In this document: piece by piece, positions 1-8,243 of the stretch
Layout: the number at the start of each line of letters is the position of its first letter
How positions within the stretch are numbered: the stretch's first letter is position 1
Source: an uncultured Ruminococcus sp.
GTDB taxonomy: Bacteria; Bacillota; Clostridia; Oscillospirales; Acutalibacteraceae
Assembly (NCBI GenBank): GCA_902803035.1
Contig: CADCON010000069.1
Location: 1-20,656 of the forward strand
Direction: 5' to 3'
Length of the DNA: 20,656 bases
Program-made: the position numbers and the translations under genes
The notes under the pieces: model-generated
Told to the model about the DNA's origin: nothing
Database searches by the model: none
What the model saw: only the letters and a program-made list of their open reading frames with translations

Positions 1-288
1 ATTTTGTCGAACGGCGAGATCTCCGGCGTCAATATCCTCTCCATGGAGGAAACGCCCGGCCTCGGCGCGAGGGGCAAGGAGGACGCCTTTCTGGAACAGT
101 ACAAGGGGAACGACAGCTCCCATCTCGCGGTGAGCAAGGACGGCGGCGAAATCGACGCGCTTTCCGGCGCGACCATCACGTCGAGAGCCATCACCAGGGC
201 CGTCAATGAAGCGGTTGAAATCTCAAAGGCCTATCTTACCGCTGTTTCGGATTCTGATATGCCCAAAGCGACAGGAGGTAATGAATAA
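1..288 (+). CDS. rnfG: Rnf complex subunit RnfG, 3' end (partial)
   Basis: C-terminal 95 residues of the flavoprotein subunit of the Rnf ion-translocating ferredoxin:NAD+ oxidoreductase; the gene enters from the left edge. The visible part has the conserved segment with the SGATITS motif near the C-terminus (DALSGATITSRAITRAV). In this family the Thr of the SGAT motif carries a covalently bound FMN facing the outside of the membrane. Also visible is the family-typical stretch around ETPGLGA upstream of it. The stop codon (286-288) is directly followed by the GTG start of rnfE, so the two are translationally linked. The order G-E-A-B matches the end of the Clostridia-type rnfCDGEAB operon. The N-terminal membrane anchor lies outside the window. 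Confidence 0.93.
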   Translation: MLSNGEISGVNILSMEETPGLGARGKEDAFLEQYKGNDSSHLAVSKDGGEIDALSGATITSRAITRAVNEAVEISKAYLTAVSDSDMPKATGGNE

Positions 289-1116
289 GTGGCGAAGAAA
301 ACCATATCCATGCGCAGGAATTCCCATGAGGATTCCGCCGCTGTCATAGAGGAAGCGCAGGTTGCCGCGCAGACGGACGAAGAGGAAATGTTCGTGGAGG
401 CAGCCGATCAGCCTTCGCAGCCCGAAAAAGACACTGCTGCCGGCGGCGTCTTCCGCGACGCCATGAAGCGCGGCGTGATTCTGGAAAATCCCGTGCTCCG
501 GCTGGTGCTGGGTACCTGTCCGACGCTTGCCACCACCACGGCGGCTTCCAATGCCATCGGCATGGGAATTGCCGCGACGCTGGTGCTGATCTGCTCCAAC
601 ACCGTGATTTCCCTTCTCAGGAAGGTGATTCCCGATAAGGTGCGTATTCCGGCGTATATCACCATTATCGCTAGCTTTGTTTCCATTGTGCAGATGCTGG
701 TCAAGGCCTTCGCGCCCGCGCTCGACGAATCGCTCGGCATTTACCTGCCGCTCATCGTCGTCAACTGCATCATTCTCGGCCGTGCCGAAATGTACGCCAG
801 CAAGCACGCGCCCGCGCTTTCCGCTCTCGATGGACTGGCAATGGGCGTGGGCTTCACGACAGCCCTTCTCTGCATGGGCACGATCCGCGAAATTCTGGGC
901 GCCGGCTCGCTTTTCGGCGCGAAGCTGCCGCTGCTTTCGGATCATCCGATTCTCTTTTTCTCGCTCGCTCCCGGCGGATTCTTTGTCTTCGGACTGCTCA
1001 TCGCCGCCGCCAACAGGCTCAGTAAAAAGAATAACCTGCCCGTGCGCAACGGCTGCGGGGATTGTCCCGCCGCCGCGACCTGCAGCTTGTCGGGCAAAGG
1101 AGGGTGCCAATCATGA
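289..1116 (+). CDS. rnfE: Rnf complex membrane subunit RnfE
   Basis: Integral membrane subunit of the Rnf complex, 275 residues, with several hydrophobic segments between about residues 75 and 245. C77 (LGTCPTLA) and C160 (VVNCIILG) match the two cysteines that, with the equivalent pair in RnfA, hold the intramembrane [2Fe-2S] centre in solved Rnf/Nqr structures. The start is GTG at 289, chosen because AGGAGG lies at 272-277 and the codon abuts the rnfG stop. Two oddities: an acidic, probably soluble N-terminal extension of about 50 residues before the usual start of homology (ENPVLRLVLG), and a Cys-rich tail with C256, C259, C265 and C273. The gene overlaps rnfA by 3 nt (ATGA at 1113-1116). 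Confidence 0.93.
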   Translation: MAKKTISMRRNSHEDSAAVIEEAQVAAQTDEEEMFVEAADQPSQPEKDTAAGGVFRDAMKRGVILENPVLRLVLGTCPTLATTTAASNAIGMGIAATLVLICSNTVISLLRKVIPDKVRIPAYITIIASFVSIVQMLVKAFAPALDESLGIYLPLIVVNCIILGRAEMYASKHAPALSALDGLAMGVGFTTALLCMGTIREILGAGSLFGAKLPLLSDHPILFFSLAPGGFFVFGLLIAAANRLSKKNNLPVRNGCGDCPAAATCSLSGKGGCQS

Positions 1117-1727
1117 ATATGCTTCGCATGATAGTGACGATTATTCTCGCCGGGATTCTCACGAACAACTACGTCCTCTCCAAATTCCTGGGAATCTGCC
1201 CCTTCCTCGGCGTTTCCAAGAAGCTCGACACCGCGATGGGAATGAGCGCGGCCGTTATCTTCGTCATGTTGCTGTCCACGGCGGTGACCTATCCGATTCA
1301 GCGCTTCGTTCTGGAGACGCTGGGACTGGAATACCTGCAGACGATTGTCTTCATTCTCATTATCGCCGCGCTTGTGCAGCTGGTTGAGATCGTTCTGAAA
1401 AAATACATTCCCGCGCTGCACGCTTCATTGGGCGTGTATCTCCCGCTCATCACCACCAATTGCGCCGTGCTGGGCTGCGCCATTCTTGTGACCGAGGATT
1501 TCGGCAGCGCGTCCTACGGCTTCGGCGAGGGCTATCTCTACGCGCTGTCCTGCGCGTTCGGCTCCGGTCTGGGCTTTCTGGTGGCAATGGCGATCTTCGC
1601 CGGCGTTCGCAAGCGCATGGAATTCAGCGATATTCCCGAAACGCTCAAGGGTCTGCCGATCACGCTGGTCGCTGCGGCGTTGGTGGCGATGTCGTTCTTG
1701 GGCTTTTCCGGCGTGGTTCATATGTGA
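1113..1727 (+). CDS. rnfA: Rnf complex membrane subunit RnfA
   Basis: Integral membrane subunit, 204 residues, the usual family length, with about six hydrophobic segments. It carries the conserved N-terminal stretch NNYVLSKFLGICPFLGVSKK and the LPLITTNCAVLGCA stretch; C29 and C117 correspond to the RnfA ligands of the [2Fe-2S] centre shared with RnfE. The start at 1113 follows AAAGGAGGG (1096-1104) and overlaps the rnfE stop, which implies translational coupling; an earlier in-frame start inside rnfE would add 17 residues foreign to the family. It works with RnfD/E/G in passing electrons across the membrane while Na+ or H+ is moved. The ion cannot be told from this sequence. Confidence 0.95.
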   Translation: MNMLRMIVTIILAGILTNNYVLSKFLGICPFLGVSKKLDTAMGMSAAVIFVMLLSTAVTYPIQRFVLETLGLEYLQTIVFILIIAALVQLVEIVLKKYIPALHASLGVYLPLITTNCAVLGCAILVTEDFGSASYGFGEGYLYALSCAFGSGLGFLVAMAIFAGVRKRMEFSDIPETLKGLPITLVAAALVAMSFLGFSGVVHM

Positions 1728-1751
1728 TTTTAGCAAAGGCAGGGTAACGAC

Positions 1752-2543
1752 ATGATGAATATTTTGATACCGGTGCTGATTGTCGCCGGAATAGGAATTC
1801 TCGCCGGACTGGGACTTTCCGCCGCTTCGGTGATCATGGCTGTGCCGGTGGACGAAACCGCCGAAAAGCTGACGCAGGCTCTTCCCGGCGCGAATTGCGG
1901 CGCGTGCGGCTTCTCCGGCTGCGCGGGCTACGCCGCCGCGCTCTCCAAGGGCGAAGCGAAGGTGGGGTTGTGTCCCGTCGGCGGCAAGGCGGTCGCGGAC
2001 GAATGCGCCGCCATTCTCGGCGTTGACGCGGGAGAAATGACCCCCAAGGCGGCGATCGTGCGCTGTCTTGGCACCTGCGACAATACCTCCGTCAAGATGG
2101 ACTACATAGGCGTGGATTCCTGCGCCGCCGCCGCGCTGCTCTATGGCGGGATGAATGCCTGTCAGTACGGCTGCATCGGCCTCGGCGACTGCGCGAGGGA
2201 ATGCGAATACCACGCCATCGAGCTTTGCAACGAGCTGGCGATCGTGGACCGCAATCTCTGCGTGGGCTGCGGCAAATGCGCCAAGGTCTGCCCCAAGCAG
2301 CTCATCGAAATCACCGTCCGCAAGCCGGCGGCCGTCGTGATGTGCTCCAATAAGGACAAGGGCGCGGTCACCCGCAAGGTCTGCAAGGTCGGCTGTATCG
2401 GCTGCATGAAGTGTCAGAGAAACTGTCCGGCAGGCGCGATCACCGTCGAGAATTTTGTCGCCCACGTTGACCGCGAGCTTTGCACCAATTGCGGGCTTTG
2501 TATCGAAAACTGCCCGACACACGCCATTCAGGAGATTTTCTGA
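1752..2543 (+). CDS. rnfB: Rnf complex iron-sulfur subunit RnfB
   Basis: Polyferredoxin subunit that receives electrons from reduced ferredoxin, 263 residues. One N-terminal membrane helix (about 3-31) is followed by a first cluster motif at C49, C52, C57 and C74 (NCGACGFSGC...GLCPVGG). Further CxxCxxCxxxC-type ferredoxin motifs follow, including CVGCGKCAKVCP, CIGCMKCQRNCP and CTNCGLCIENCP, so several [4Fe-4S] clusters are expected. Two adjacent ATG codons (1752 and 1755) could start it; the choice changes one residue. It is the last gene of the operon, 24 nt after rnfA and followed at once by a strong terminator. The Cys-rich C-terminal part resembles the longer RnfB of acetogens and other Clostridia rather than short proteobacterial forms. 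Confidence 0.95.
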   Translation: MMNILIPVLIVAGIGILAGLGLSAASVIMAVPVDETAEKLTQALPGANCGACGFSGCAGYAAALSKGEAKVGLCPVGGKAVADECAAILGVDAGEMTPKAAIVRCLGTCDNTSVKMDYIGVDSCAAAALLYGGMNACQYGCIGLGDCARECEYHAIELCNELAIVDRNLCVGCGKCAKVCPKQLIEITVRKPAAVVMCSNKDKGAVTRKVCKVGCIGCMKCQRNCPAGAITVENFVAHVDRELCTNCGLCIENCPTHAIQEIF

Positions 2544-2560
2544 TTTTTCTTTTCCCATTA

Positions 2561-2605
2561 CCGCCCGGTTCGTTCCCTTCGGAAAACGAGCCGGGCGGCT
2601 TTTTT
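2561..2605 (+). terminator. Rho-independent terminator of the rnf operon
   Basis: A 12-bp stem (2561-2572 with 2587-2598, one G-T wobble) has a partly paired 14-nt loop and is followed by CTTTTTT. It starts 18 nt after the rnfB stop codon. Confidence 0.93.
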
Positions 2606-2676
2606 GATGACAGTGTGAATGATTGATGAGAGATCATTTTGCATATGCCAAAATTCAATGTTGCGGGTCTGAGCTG

Positions 2677-2705
2677 TTGACTTTACCTCCGTCGTATGTT
2701 ATAAT
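2677..2705 (+). promoter_or_regulatory. Housekeeping sigma promoter of the Ig-repeat gene
   Basis: TTGACT (2677-2682), 17-nt spacer, TATAAT (2700-2705), with TG at 2697-2698 making an extended -10 (TGTTATAAT). This is a near-consensus, presumably strong promoter. The start site would be near 2712, giving a leader of about 70 nt before the start codon at 2785. The stretch 2606-2676 between terminator and promoter holds no gene that I can see. Confidence 0.85.
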
Positions 2706-2784
2706 CAAATTGGATATCTCTGGAAAAAATTCGTATAATTCTTTTTTCTCGGCTTTACATTTCTTACAGGAAAGGAAGATTTTT

Positions 2785-5700
2785 ATGAAAAATCCAAAGC
2801 GGCGAAGGACGCTGCGAACTCTGCTTCTGTCAGCCTTGGTGCTGGCTGCGGTTTCCTGCGCGGTTGTATTCCTGTCCGTCAGTGCGGCGGACGGCGATGA
2901 CATTCCCGGGGAAGTGCAGGCGTCGGATTCCGACGTTGCGGAAATTCCGGAGCAACCGGCGGAGGAAGTGCCTGATGAAGCGGCCGAGGAAACGGTCGCC
3001 AACGGCGAGGTTTCATTTGATCGTGTGGTGGGCACATCGCATAAGCGGTTCATGCCGAATGCCCATTACAACGGCAGCTTCCGAAGTGAGCTTCTTCCGG
3101 ATGAGCTTCCCATCTATGACGCGCTGGCGGATTCGATGGTGACCAACAGAAGCAACGACGCCGTGCCAGTGGATATCAGCTCGATGGGGTACACGTATGA
3201 GCAGGCCGATCTGGTGAGCGATCTGGTGCTTTCCGCCTACGCTGCCTTCTCCACCGATCATCCCGAAGTCTACTGGATTTCCGGTTACAGCTACAACCTT
3301 CAAGGCTCCGGTGGCATACTGACTATGGTTACCATCACGACAGCCGAGCGTTATTCCAATGCCTATAGTCAGCTCAGTACCGTAACCAGCGGTATCAATT
3401 CGGCAGTCAATACGATCAGGAATTCCAGAGAATCGGCGTCGAATTATGATACTGCCAAAGCGATTCACGATTATATCTGCGACACCATGACCTATGACTA
3501 TGAAGCCGCCAACAGCGGCAACATGGGTCAGGCTCATTGCATCGCCCCGCTGTTCGGCGGCGGCGGAAGAGGACACAAGTTCGTCTGCGAAGGCTACGCG
3601 AATTCCTTCAAGCTGCTCTGCGACAAATTCGGCGTCCCGGCGGTTCACATCAAGGGAACGGCGGGCGGCCCGCACAGCTGGAATTATGTGCAGATGGACG
3701 ACGGCCTGTGGTACGGCGTCGATTCCACGTGGGACGACAATGACTGCACGCCTCCCGATTACACCTACTTCCTGGTGGGCGTCAATTCGCCTGTATTCAA
3801 CGGCAAGACCTTCGGGCAGGATCACACACCTGAGGATCAGGTTATGAGCAGCGATACGACCAATCCGCTGGTCTATCCGGATCTCGCATCTGAAACCTAT
3901 GTCCCCGGCGACCGGTTCGATTTTTACGGCGCAAGCGCGGAGAACAACCGCGAGGTTGCAGGCTCTGTCGAATTCAACTGGAGATTCCAGGGCACCATGT
4001 CCGCCGAGGCACAGGTGTATGTTTCGGTTGACGGCACCCGTGTCGCAACCTTTGACGCGTCTGAGAGCAGGGTTTTCGCGTGGACAATGGATACCACGCA
4101 GTACGGCAACGGCGAACACACCGTTCAGGCTGTCTTCCACAGAATAGGCGGGGAGGACCTTACCGCGTCCAGAACCATTCTGGTGCATAACACCCTCTTT
4201 TATTTCCTGAACTGGCCGGATGCCACGCCGGTTGTTTCCGGCACATTCTCGGTAGCAATGCAGCAGCAGTACGGCGGCACATCCGCCCAGTGCAGTGTTG
4301 CCGCCTATATTGACGGTGTGCTGACGCAGACCCTGCGCTGCGGCAACCAGGGAATTTTTACGTATGATATCGACACCACCCAGCTCACCAACGGCGAGCA
4401 TCAGCTCAGAGCGGTCTTCACCAATACCTTCGGAGCGGAAATTTCCGTGCAGAAGGCCTTTATCGTGGGGAATCCCGCATTTGAAATCACGACCGCCAAG
4501 AATCATCCTACGTTCAGCGGCATCGCCACGATAGAAATGCAGCAGTACCATTGCGGCGCTTCCAACGAATGCTCGGTCAGCGTATATATTGATGACGTGC
4601 TGACCGACACGTTGTATTGCAACGGCAGCGGGAAATTCACCTACAATCTTGACAGCACGCAGCTTGCCAACGGAGAGCATATGCTCTCCGCCGTGCTGAC
4701 CACCGCTTCCGGCGCGCAGCTTTCGGATTATCTGGATTTCACGGTATCGAATGCCATTCCCGCGCAGTCCATCGCCCTGGATGTCGACAGCGTGGAACTG
4801 ATGGTGGGCCAGTCGGTGAAGATCAACGCGGAAGTGATTCCTGTCAACACGACCGACGAGGTACTCTGGACGACCAATGACAGCGGCGTGGCTTCCGTGA
4901 GAGAAAACGGCGTTGTTGTGGCGAATGCTGTCGGTACCGCCACCATCACGGCCACAGCGGGCAGCCATTCCGCCGCCTGCACGGTGACCGTCACACAGCC
5001 TCCCGAGTCATATCCTGTCAGGATTTCCAAGCAGTCAGTCAAGCTGTTTATTACCGATAACAACAAGGCTCCCTCGGTTTCTCTCAGTGTAAGCAAGCCG
5101 AAGAGTCTGAAGAAATTCGTATGGTGTTCGGATGATCCTGAAATCGCTGAGGTCACCCAGAAGGGCAAGGTTATCGGCAGAAAGAACGGTATTGCCAATA
5201 TCTATTGCCAGTCCGTGACAGGAGAAGTCATCAGCGCGCCATGCGTTGTATATGTCAATCAATTCACTATTGATACTACCGATCTTCTCGCGCAGGAATC
5301 CTGCAGCTATGTCGGCGGTGTCTACTGCCTGAATTATTCCGCAAGCGCGGATCTGGACATCATTGACAATGATTTGTCGCCTGACATCTCCGCCACTCCC
5401 GTCACATGGAAGTCGAGCAGCGCGGCGGTCATTTCAATTGACGCATCGGGTCTTCTGACCTGCAAGGGACGCAAGGGAACCGTCACCATTACGGCGTCAA
5501 GGGGCAAGGGGCTCTCGACTTCCGTAAAAATCAGGGCCTATATGCCCACGGAATCGCTTACCCTCCTTCCCGATAACACAGCGATTTACGTCGGAAAGAC
5601 CGTCACCATCAAGCCGGTTCTCACGAAGAACGCGGATGAACCGGTATTGTGGCTCAGTACGATCGCAGCGGTGGCGGCGGCCACCGAGAAAGGCGTTGTA

Positions 5701-7674
5701 AAGGGCATTTCTCAGGGTGAAGCGAGAATTATCGCCTACACAAAGAGCGGCTTTACGCAGGAAGCGGACGTGACAGTGCGTACACGCGCGACCGGCTTTA
5801 CATGGGACACCGTTCATGAAGGCCTCAGACCGAACAGCACTGTCAAATTCAATCTTGACGTGGGCGAAAGCAAGGAGCTTTTTGTCAGGATCACAGCACC
5901 CGAAGGCAGCAATGATACCATTACATGGTCTACCAGCAAAAAAGATATCGTAGCCATCACAGGCCTTCTGGACGGCAGCAGGGGCGTTCGTGTCCTCGGT
6001 CTGAAGAAGGGCGCGGCAACCATTACCGCCAAGACAGGCAGCGGCAAAAAGGTGACCTATCTTGTCACCGTTGTGCCTGAAGGCGCGCAGACCATTACAT
6101 TAAGCAAGAATGCGGCGTCGATTTATGTCGGTGGCACAACCGGACTTTCTGCCAAGGTGCTCCCCAAGGGCTGCAATGACGTCGTGATCTGGAAGTCTGC
6201 CAATCCTGCCATTGCGACGGTGGATGAGAACGGCAAGGTCTACGCGGTGTCACAGGGCGATACCACCATTACCGCTTATTCGACCGTTTCCGGCGTCACG
6301 GATGTTGCGTCGGTTCGTGTAATGACCAAGGTGACCGGCTTTACATGGGACACCTTGTATGAAGGTCTCAATCCACGCAGCACCGTCAAGCACAATCTTG
6401 GCGTGGGCGGAAGCAAGGAGCTTTATGTCAGGATTACGGCACCCGAAGGCAGCAATGATATCATCACATGGTCTACCAGCAGAAAGGACATTGTTGCCAT
6501 CACAGATATTCTCAACGACAACAAGGGTGCCCGTGTCATCGGTCTGAAGAAGGGCGCGGCGACCATTACCGCCAAGACAGGCAGCGGCAGAAAGGTGACC
6601 TATCTGGTCACTGTCGTGCCTGAAGGAGCGGAAAGCATTACACTCAGCAAGAACGCGGCGTCGGTTTATGTCGGCGGCACAGTCGGGCTTTCGGCCAAGG
6701 TACTCCCCAAGGGCTGCAATGACGTCGTGATCTGGAAGTCGGCCAATCCTGCCATTGCGACGGTGGATGAGAACGGCAAGGTCTACGCGGTGTCGCAGGG
6801 CGATACCACCATTACCGCCTACTCGACTATTTCCGGCGTCACGGATGTTGCGTCGGTTCGCGTCATGACCAAGGCGAAGGTCTTTAAATGGGACACCATT
6901 CCGGAGGGAATGACCCCCCGCTCCATTGTAAAGTACGCAATGGCCGTCGGCGACAGCAAGACCCTCCGCGTCAGGATCATTGAACCGGAAGGCAGCAACG
7001 ACACGGTTGTCTGGACCAACAGCAACAAGAAGGCAGTGGAGATGATTACGGATCCCGCCGACAACAAGTCGGTAGAAGTCCGCGGTCTGGCAAACGGCAC
7101 GGCTAAGATCACCGCCAGAACCGGAAGCGGTAAGACCGTTTCCTATCAGATTACGGTGCTTACCCCCAACGGAAACACTATTCTTCTGAATAAGCATGAA
7201 GCGACAATGTACAAGGGAAGCGCGCTGACGCTTGCAGCGACCGTCTCGCCACGCACCGCCTGCGTCGTCATGTGGCGTTCGTCGGATCCCGACGTTGCCG
7301 TTGTCGATGAAAACGGCAAAATTACCGCGCTGGCCAACGGAACGGCCACCATCACCGCCTATTTCGGCTGTGAAAGCGAAAATCAGGACAGTGCGGTGGT
7401 GACGGTTGTGACCAAGGCAACCTCTGTAACAACCAGTGTCGGCAGTGTCAGCATTGCCGTCGGAGAATCAATCAATGTTTCCGCGTTTACGGCGCCGGAG
7501 GGCTGCGGAGATTCCGTCAGATGGACGTCAAACAAGACTTCCATTGCGACGGTGGCAGCTGCTGACGGCGGTAGCACCGGAATCATTACCGGCGTCAGGG
7601 CCGGAACCTGTACAGTGCAGGTGAGAACCGGAAGCGGAAAGTACAGGAACATTACCGTAAAGGTTCACAACTGA
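2785..7674 (+). CDS. Secreted transglutaminase-like protein with Ig-like/Big2 repeat array
   Basis: A 1629-residue exported protein. The start at 2785 is chosen because AGGAAAGGAAG precedes it, the promoter lies at 2677-2705, and a signal peptide follows (RRR, hydrophobic stretch, likely cleavage after SVSA near residue 34). An acidic Glu/Pro-rich linker comes next. A transglutaminase-core domain (about 215-340) has a complete candidate triad: C268 (FVCEGYANSF), H297 (PHSWNYV) and D313 (VDSTWDD). Then come three Ig-like modules of about 93 residues, each ending in an NGEHxLxAV-type strand (about 385-655). The rest is Big2-type Ig domains (VTxTATAGS... patterns), ending in the 181-residue tandem units. 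There is no LPXTG motif, SLH domain or C-terminal membrane anchor. It is probably a cell-surface or released protein that processes or crosslinks wall or extracellular proteins; the substrate is unknown. It is monocistronic, with its own promoter and terminator. Confidence 0.88.
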   Translation: MKNPKRRRTLRTLLLSALVLAAVSCAVVFLSVSAADGDDIPGEVQASDSDVAEIPEQPAEEVPDEAAEETVANGEVSFDRVVGTSHKRFMPNAHYNGSFRSELLPDELPIYDALADSMVTNRSNDAVPVDISSMGYTYEQADLVSDLVLSAYAAFSTDHPEVYWISGYSYNLQGSGGILTMVTITTAERYSNAYSQLSTVTSGINSAVNTIRNSRESASNYDTAKAIHDYICDTMTYDYEAANSGNMGQAHCIAPLFGGGGRGHKFVCEGYANSFKLLCDKFGVPAVHIKGTAGGPHSWNYVQMDDGLWYGVDSTWDDNDCTPPDYTYFLVGVNSPVFNGKTFGQDHTPEDQVMSSDTTNPLVYPDLASETYVPGDRFDFYGASAENNREVAGSVEFNWRFQGTMSAEAQVYVSVDGTRVATFDASESRVFAWTMDTTQYGNGEHTVQAVFHRIGGEDLTASRTILVHNTLFYFLNWPDATPVVSGTFSVAMQQQYGGTSAQCSVAAYIDGVLTQTLRCGNQGIFTYDIDTTQLTNGEHQLRAVFTNTFGAEISVQKAFIVGNPAFEITTAKNHPTFSGIATIEMQQYHCGASNECSVSVYIDDVLTDTLYCNGSGKFTYNLDSTQLANGEHMLSAVLTTASGAQLSDYLDFTVSNAIPAQSIALDVDSVELMVGQSVKINAEVIPVNTTDEVLWTTNDSGVASVRENGVVVANAVGTATITATAGSHSAACTVTVTQPPESYPVRISKQSVKLFITDNNKAPSVSLSVSKPKSLKKFVWCSDDPEIAEVTQKGKVIGRKNGIANIYCQSVTGEVISAPCVVYVNQFTIDTTDLLAQESCSYVGGVYCLNYSASADLDIIDNDLSPDISATPVTWKSSSAAVISIDASGLLTCKGRKGTVTITASRGKGLSTSVKIRAYMPTESLTLLPDNTAIYVGKTVTIKPVLTKNADEPVLWLSTIAAVAAATEKGVVKGISQGEARIIAYTKSGFTQEADVTVRTRATGFTWDTVHEGLRPNSTVKFNLDVGESKELFVRITAPEGSNDTITWSTSKKDIVAITGLLDGSRGVRVLGLKKGAATITAKTGSGKKVTYLVTVVPEGAQTITLSKNAASIYVGGTTGLSAKVLPKGCNDVVIWKSANPAIATVDENGKVYAVSQGDTTITAYSTVSGVTDVASVRVMTKVTGFTWDTLYEGLNPRSTVKHNLGVGGSKELYVRITAPEGSNDIITWSTSRKDIVAITDILNDNKGARVIGLKKGAATITAKTGSGRKVTYLVTVVPEGAESITLSKNAASVYVGGTVGLSAKVLPKGCNDVVIWKSANPAIATVDENGKVYAVSQGDTTITAYSTISGVTDVASVRVMTKAKVFKWDTIPEGMTPRSIVKYAMAVGDSKTLRVRIIEPEGSNDTVVWTNSNKKAVEMITDPADNKSVEVRGLANGTAKITARTGSGKTVSYQITVLTPNGNTILLNKHEATMYKGSALTLAATVSPRTACVVMWRSSDPDVAVVDENGKITALANGTATITAYFGCESENQDSAVVTVVTKATSVTTSVGSVSIAVGESINVSAFTAPEGCGDSVRWTSNKTSIATVAAADGGSTGIITGVRAGTCTVQVRTGSGKYRNITVKVHN
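5791..7674 (+). repeat. 543-nt in-frame tandem repeats (181-residue double Big2 module), 3 copies plus a half copy
   Basis: The units start at 5791, 6334 and 6877, an exact 543-nt period, and a half unit starts at 7420 and runs to the stop. Each unit encodes two Ig-like domains. The first opens near FTWDT..EG..P and contains ITAPEGSND; the second contains the LPKGCNDVVIWKSANPAIA type of strand. Units 1 and 2 are close to identical in their second halves (for example around 6154-6300 and 6697-6840), while unit 3 is clearly diverged. This suggests older duplication plus a recent copy or gene conversion. Confidence 0.92.
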
Positions 7675-7731
7675 CGGGCGAAGGAGTCAGTCATGCGGCT
7701 GCTCCGTGCCATTCCTCATTCAAAACGCGCT

Positions 7732-7779
7732 GCCGCGGCAGTCGTCCGGAAAACGGTCGGCCGCCGCGGCTTTCTTTTC
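7732..7779 (+). terminator. Rho-independent terminator of the Ig-repeat gene
   Basis: A long GC-rich stem (7732-7748 with 7754-7770; 17 positions, two mismatches and one G-T wobble) with a 5-nt loop and a TTTCTTTT tail. The 57 nt between the stop codon and the hairpin show nothing else. Confidence 0.85.
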
Positions 7780-7798
7780 ATCTTCCTGAAAAAATCAT

Positions 7799-7827
7799 TT
7801 GACAAGCGCGAAAAAATATAGTAGAAT
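7799..7827 (+). promoter_or_regulatory. Promoter of rnpB
   Basis: TTGACA (7799-7804), 17-nt spacer, TAGAAT (7822-7827). The predicted start, about 7833, coincides with the 5' strand of helix P1 of RNase P RNA. Confidence 0.88.
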
Positions 7828-7831
7828 ATCA

Positions 7832-8202
7832 GAATGAGCAGAATAAACGGTCGCGTGCTTTGCTCCAAAGGGCATTGCATGAGGAAAGTCCGAGCATCAC
7901 AGGGCAGGATAACGGCTAACGGCCGCCGAGGGTGACCTTAGGGAAAGTGCAACAGAGATATACCGCCCGTCGAGGAGGATTGATCCGAATTGACGTGGTA
8001 AGGGTGGAAAGGCGAGGTAAGAGCTCACCGGTCATTCTGGAGACAGGATGACCCTGTAAACCCTATCCGATGCAACATCGTGGAGGAACATGATGCGGCT
8101 GCCCGCCGCGTTCCGGGGAGATGGCTGGAGCTGTGCAGCAATGTACAGTCGAGATAGATGACCGTTCACGACAGAACTCGGCTTATCGTTCTGCTCATTC
8201 TT
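7832..8202 (+). ncRNA. rnpB: RNase P RNA, bacterial type A
   Basis: Catalytic RNA that removes the 5' leader of pre-tRNAs together with RnpA. The invariant 5' block GAGGAAAGTCC lies at 7881-7891. The core block GGTAAGGGTGGAAAGGCGAGG and the following GTAAGAGCTCACC lie at about 7997-8029. The 3' block ACAGAACTCGGCTTA is at 8171-8185. The ends pair as a 12-bp P1 (7832-7843 with 8189-8200), which sets the boundaries. The order AGGGCAGG ... GTGCAACAGAGA ... GGTAAGGGTG matches the type A architecture (as in E. coli), not the type B RNA of Bacillus; many Clostridia have type A. A short T-run (8201-8204) right after P1 may help termination. Confidence 0.96.
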
Positions 8203-8243
8203 TTGATTATGATCCGCTTTGAATTCCGGGGGGAGTGCCCGCA

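Noticed and set aside
2618..2638. Inverted repeat AATGAT-N9-ATCATT before the Ig-repeat promoter
   Set aside because: Short, AT-rich and about 40 bp upstream of the -35, with nothing else to support an operator.
2623..2784. Longer start for the Ig-repeat protein
   Set aside because: The extension would contain the promoter itself (2677-2705) and would bury the signal peptide 54 residues inside the protein.
3013..4968. Long open frame (651 codons) on the minus strand across the Ig-repeat gene
   Set aside because: It lies wholly antisense to a gene with clear domains, has no ribosome binding site, and its His/Arg-rich composition is a codon mirror of the real gene. The same holds for other long minus-strand frames at 6250-7197 and 1425-2558.
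5791..7674. CRISPR-like periodic repeat
   Set aside because: The period is 543 nt, in frame and coding throughout, with no short repeat/spacer pattern.
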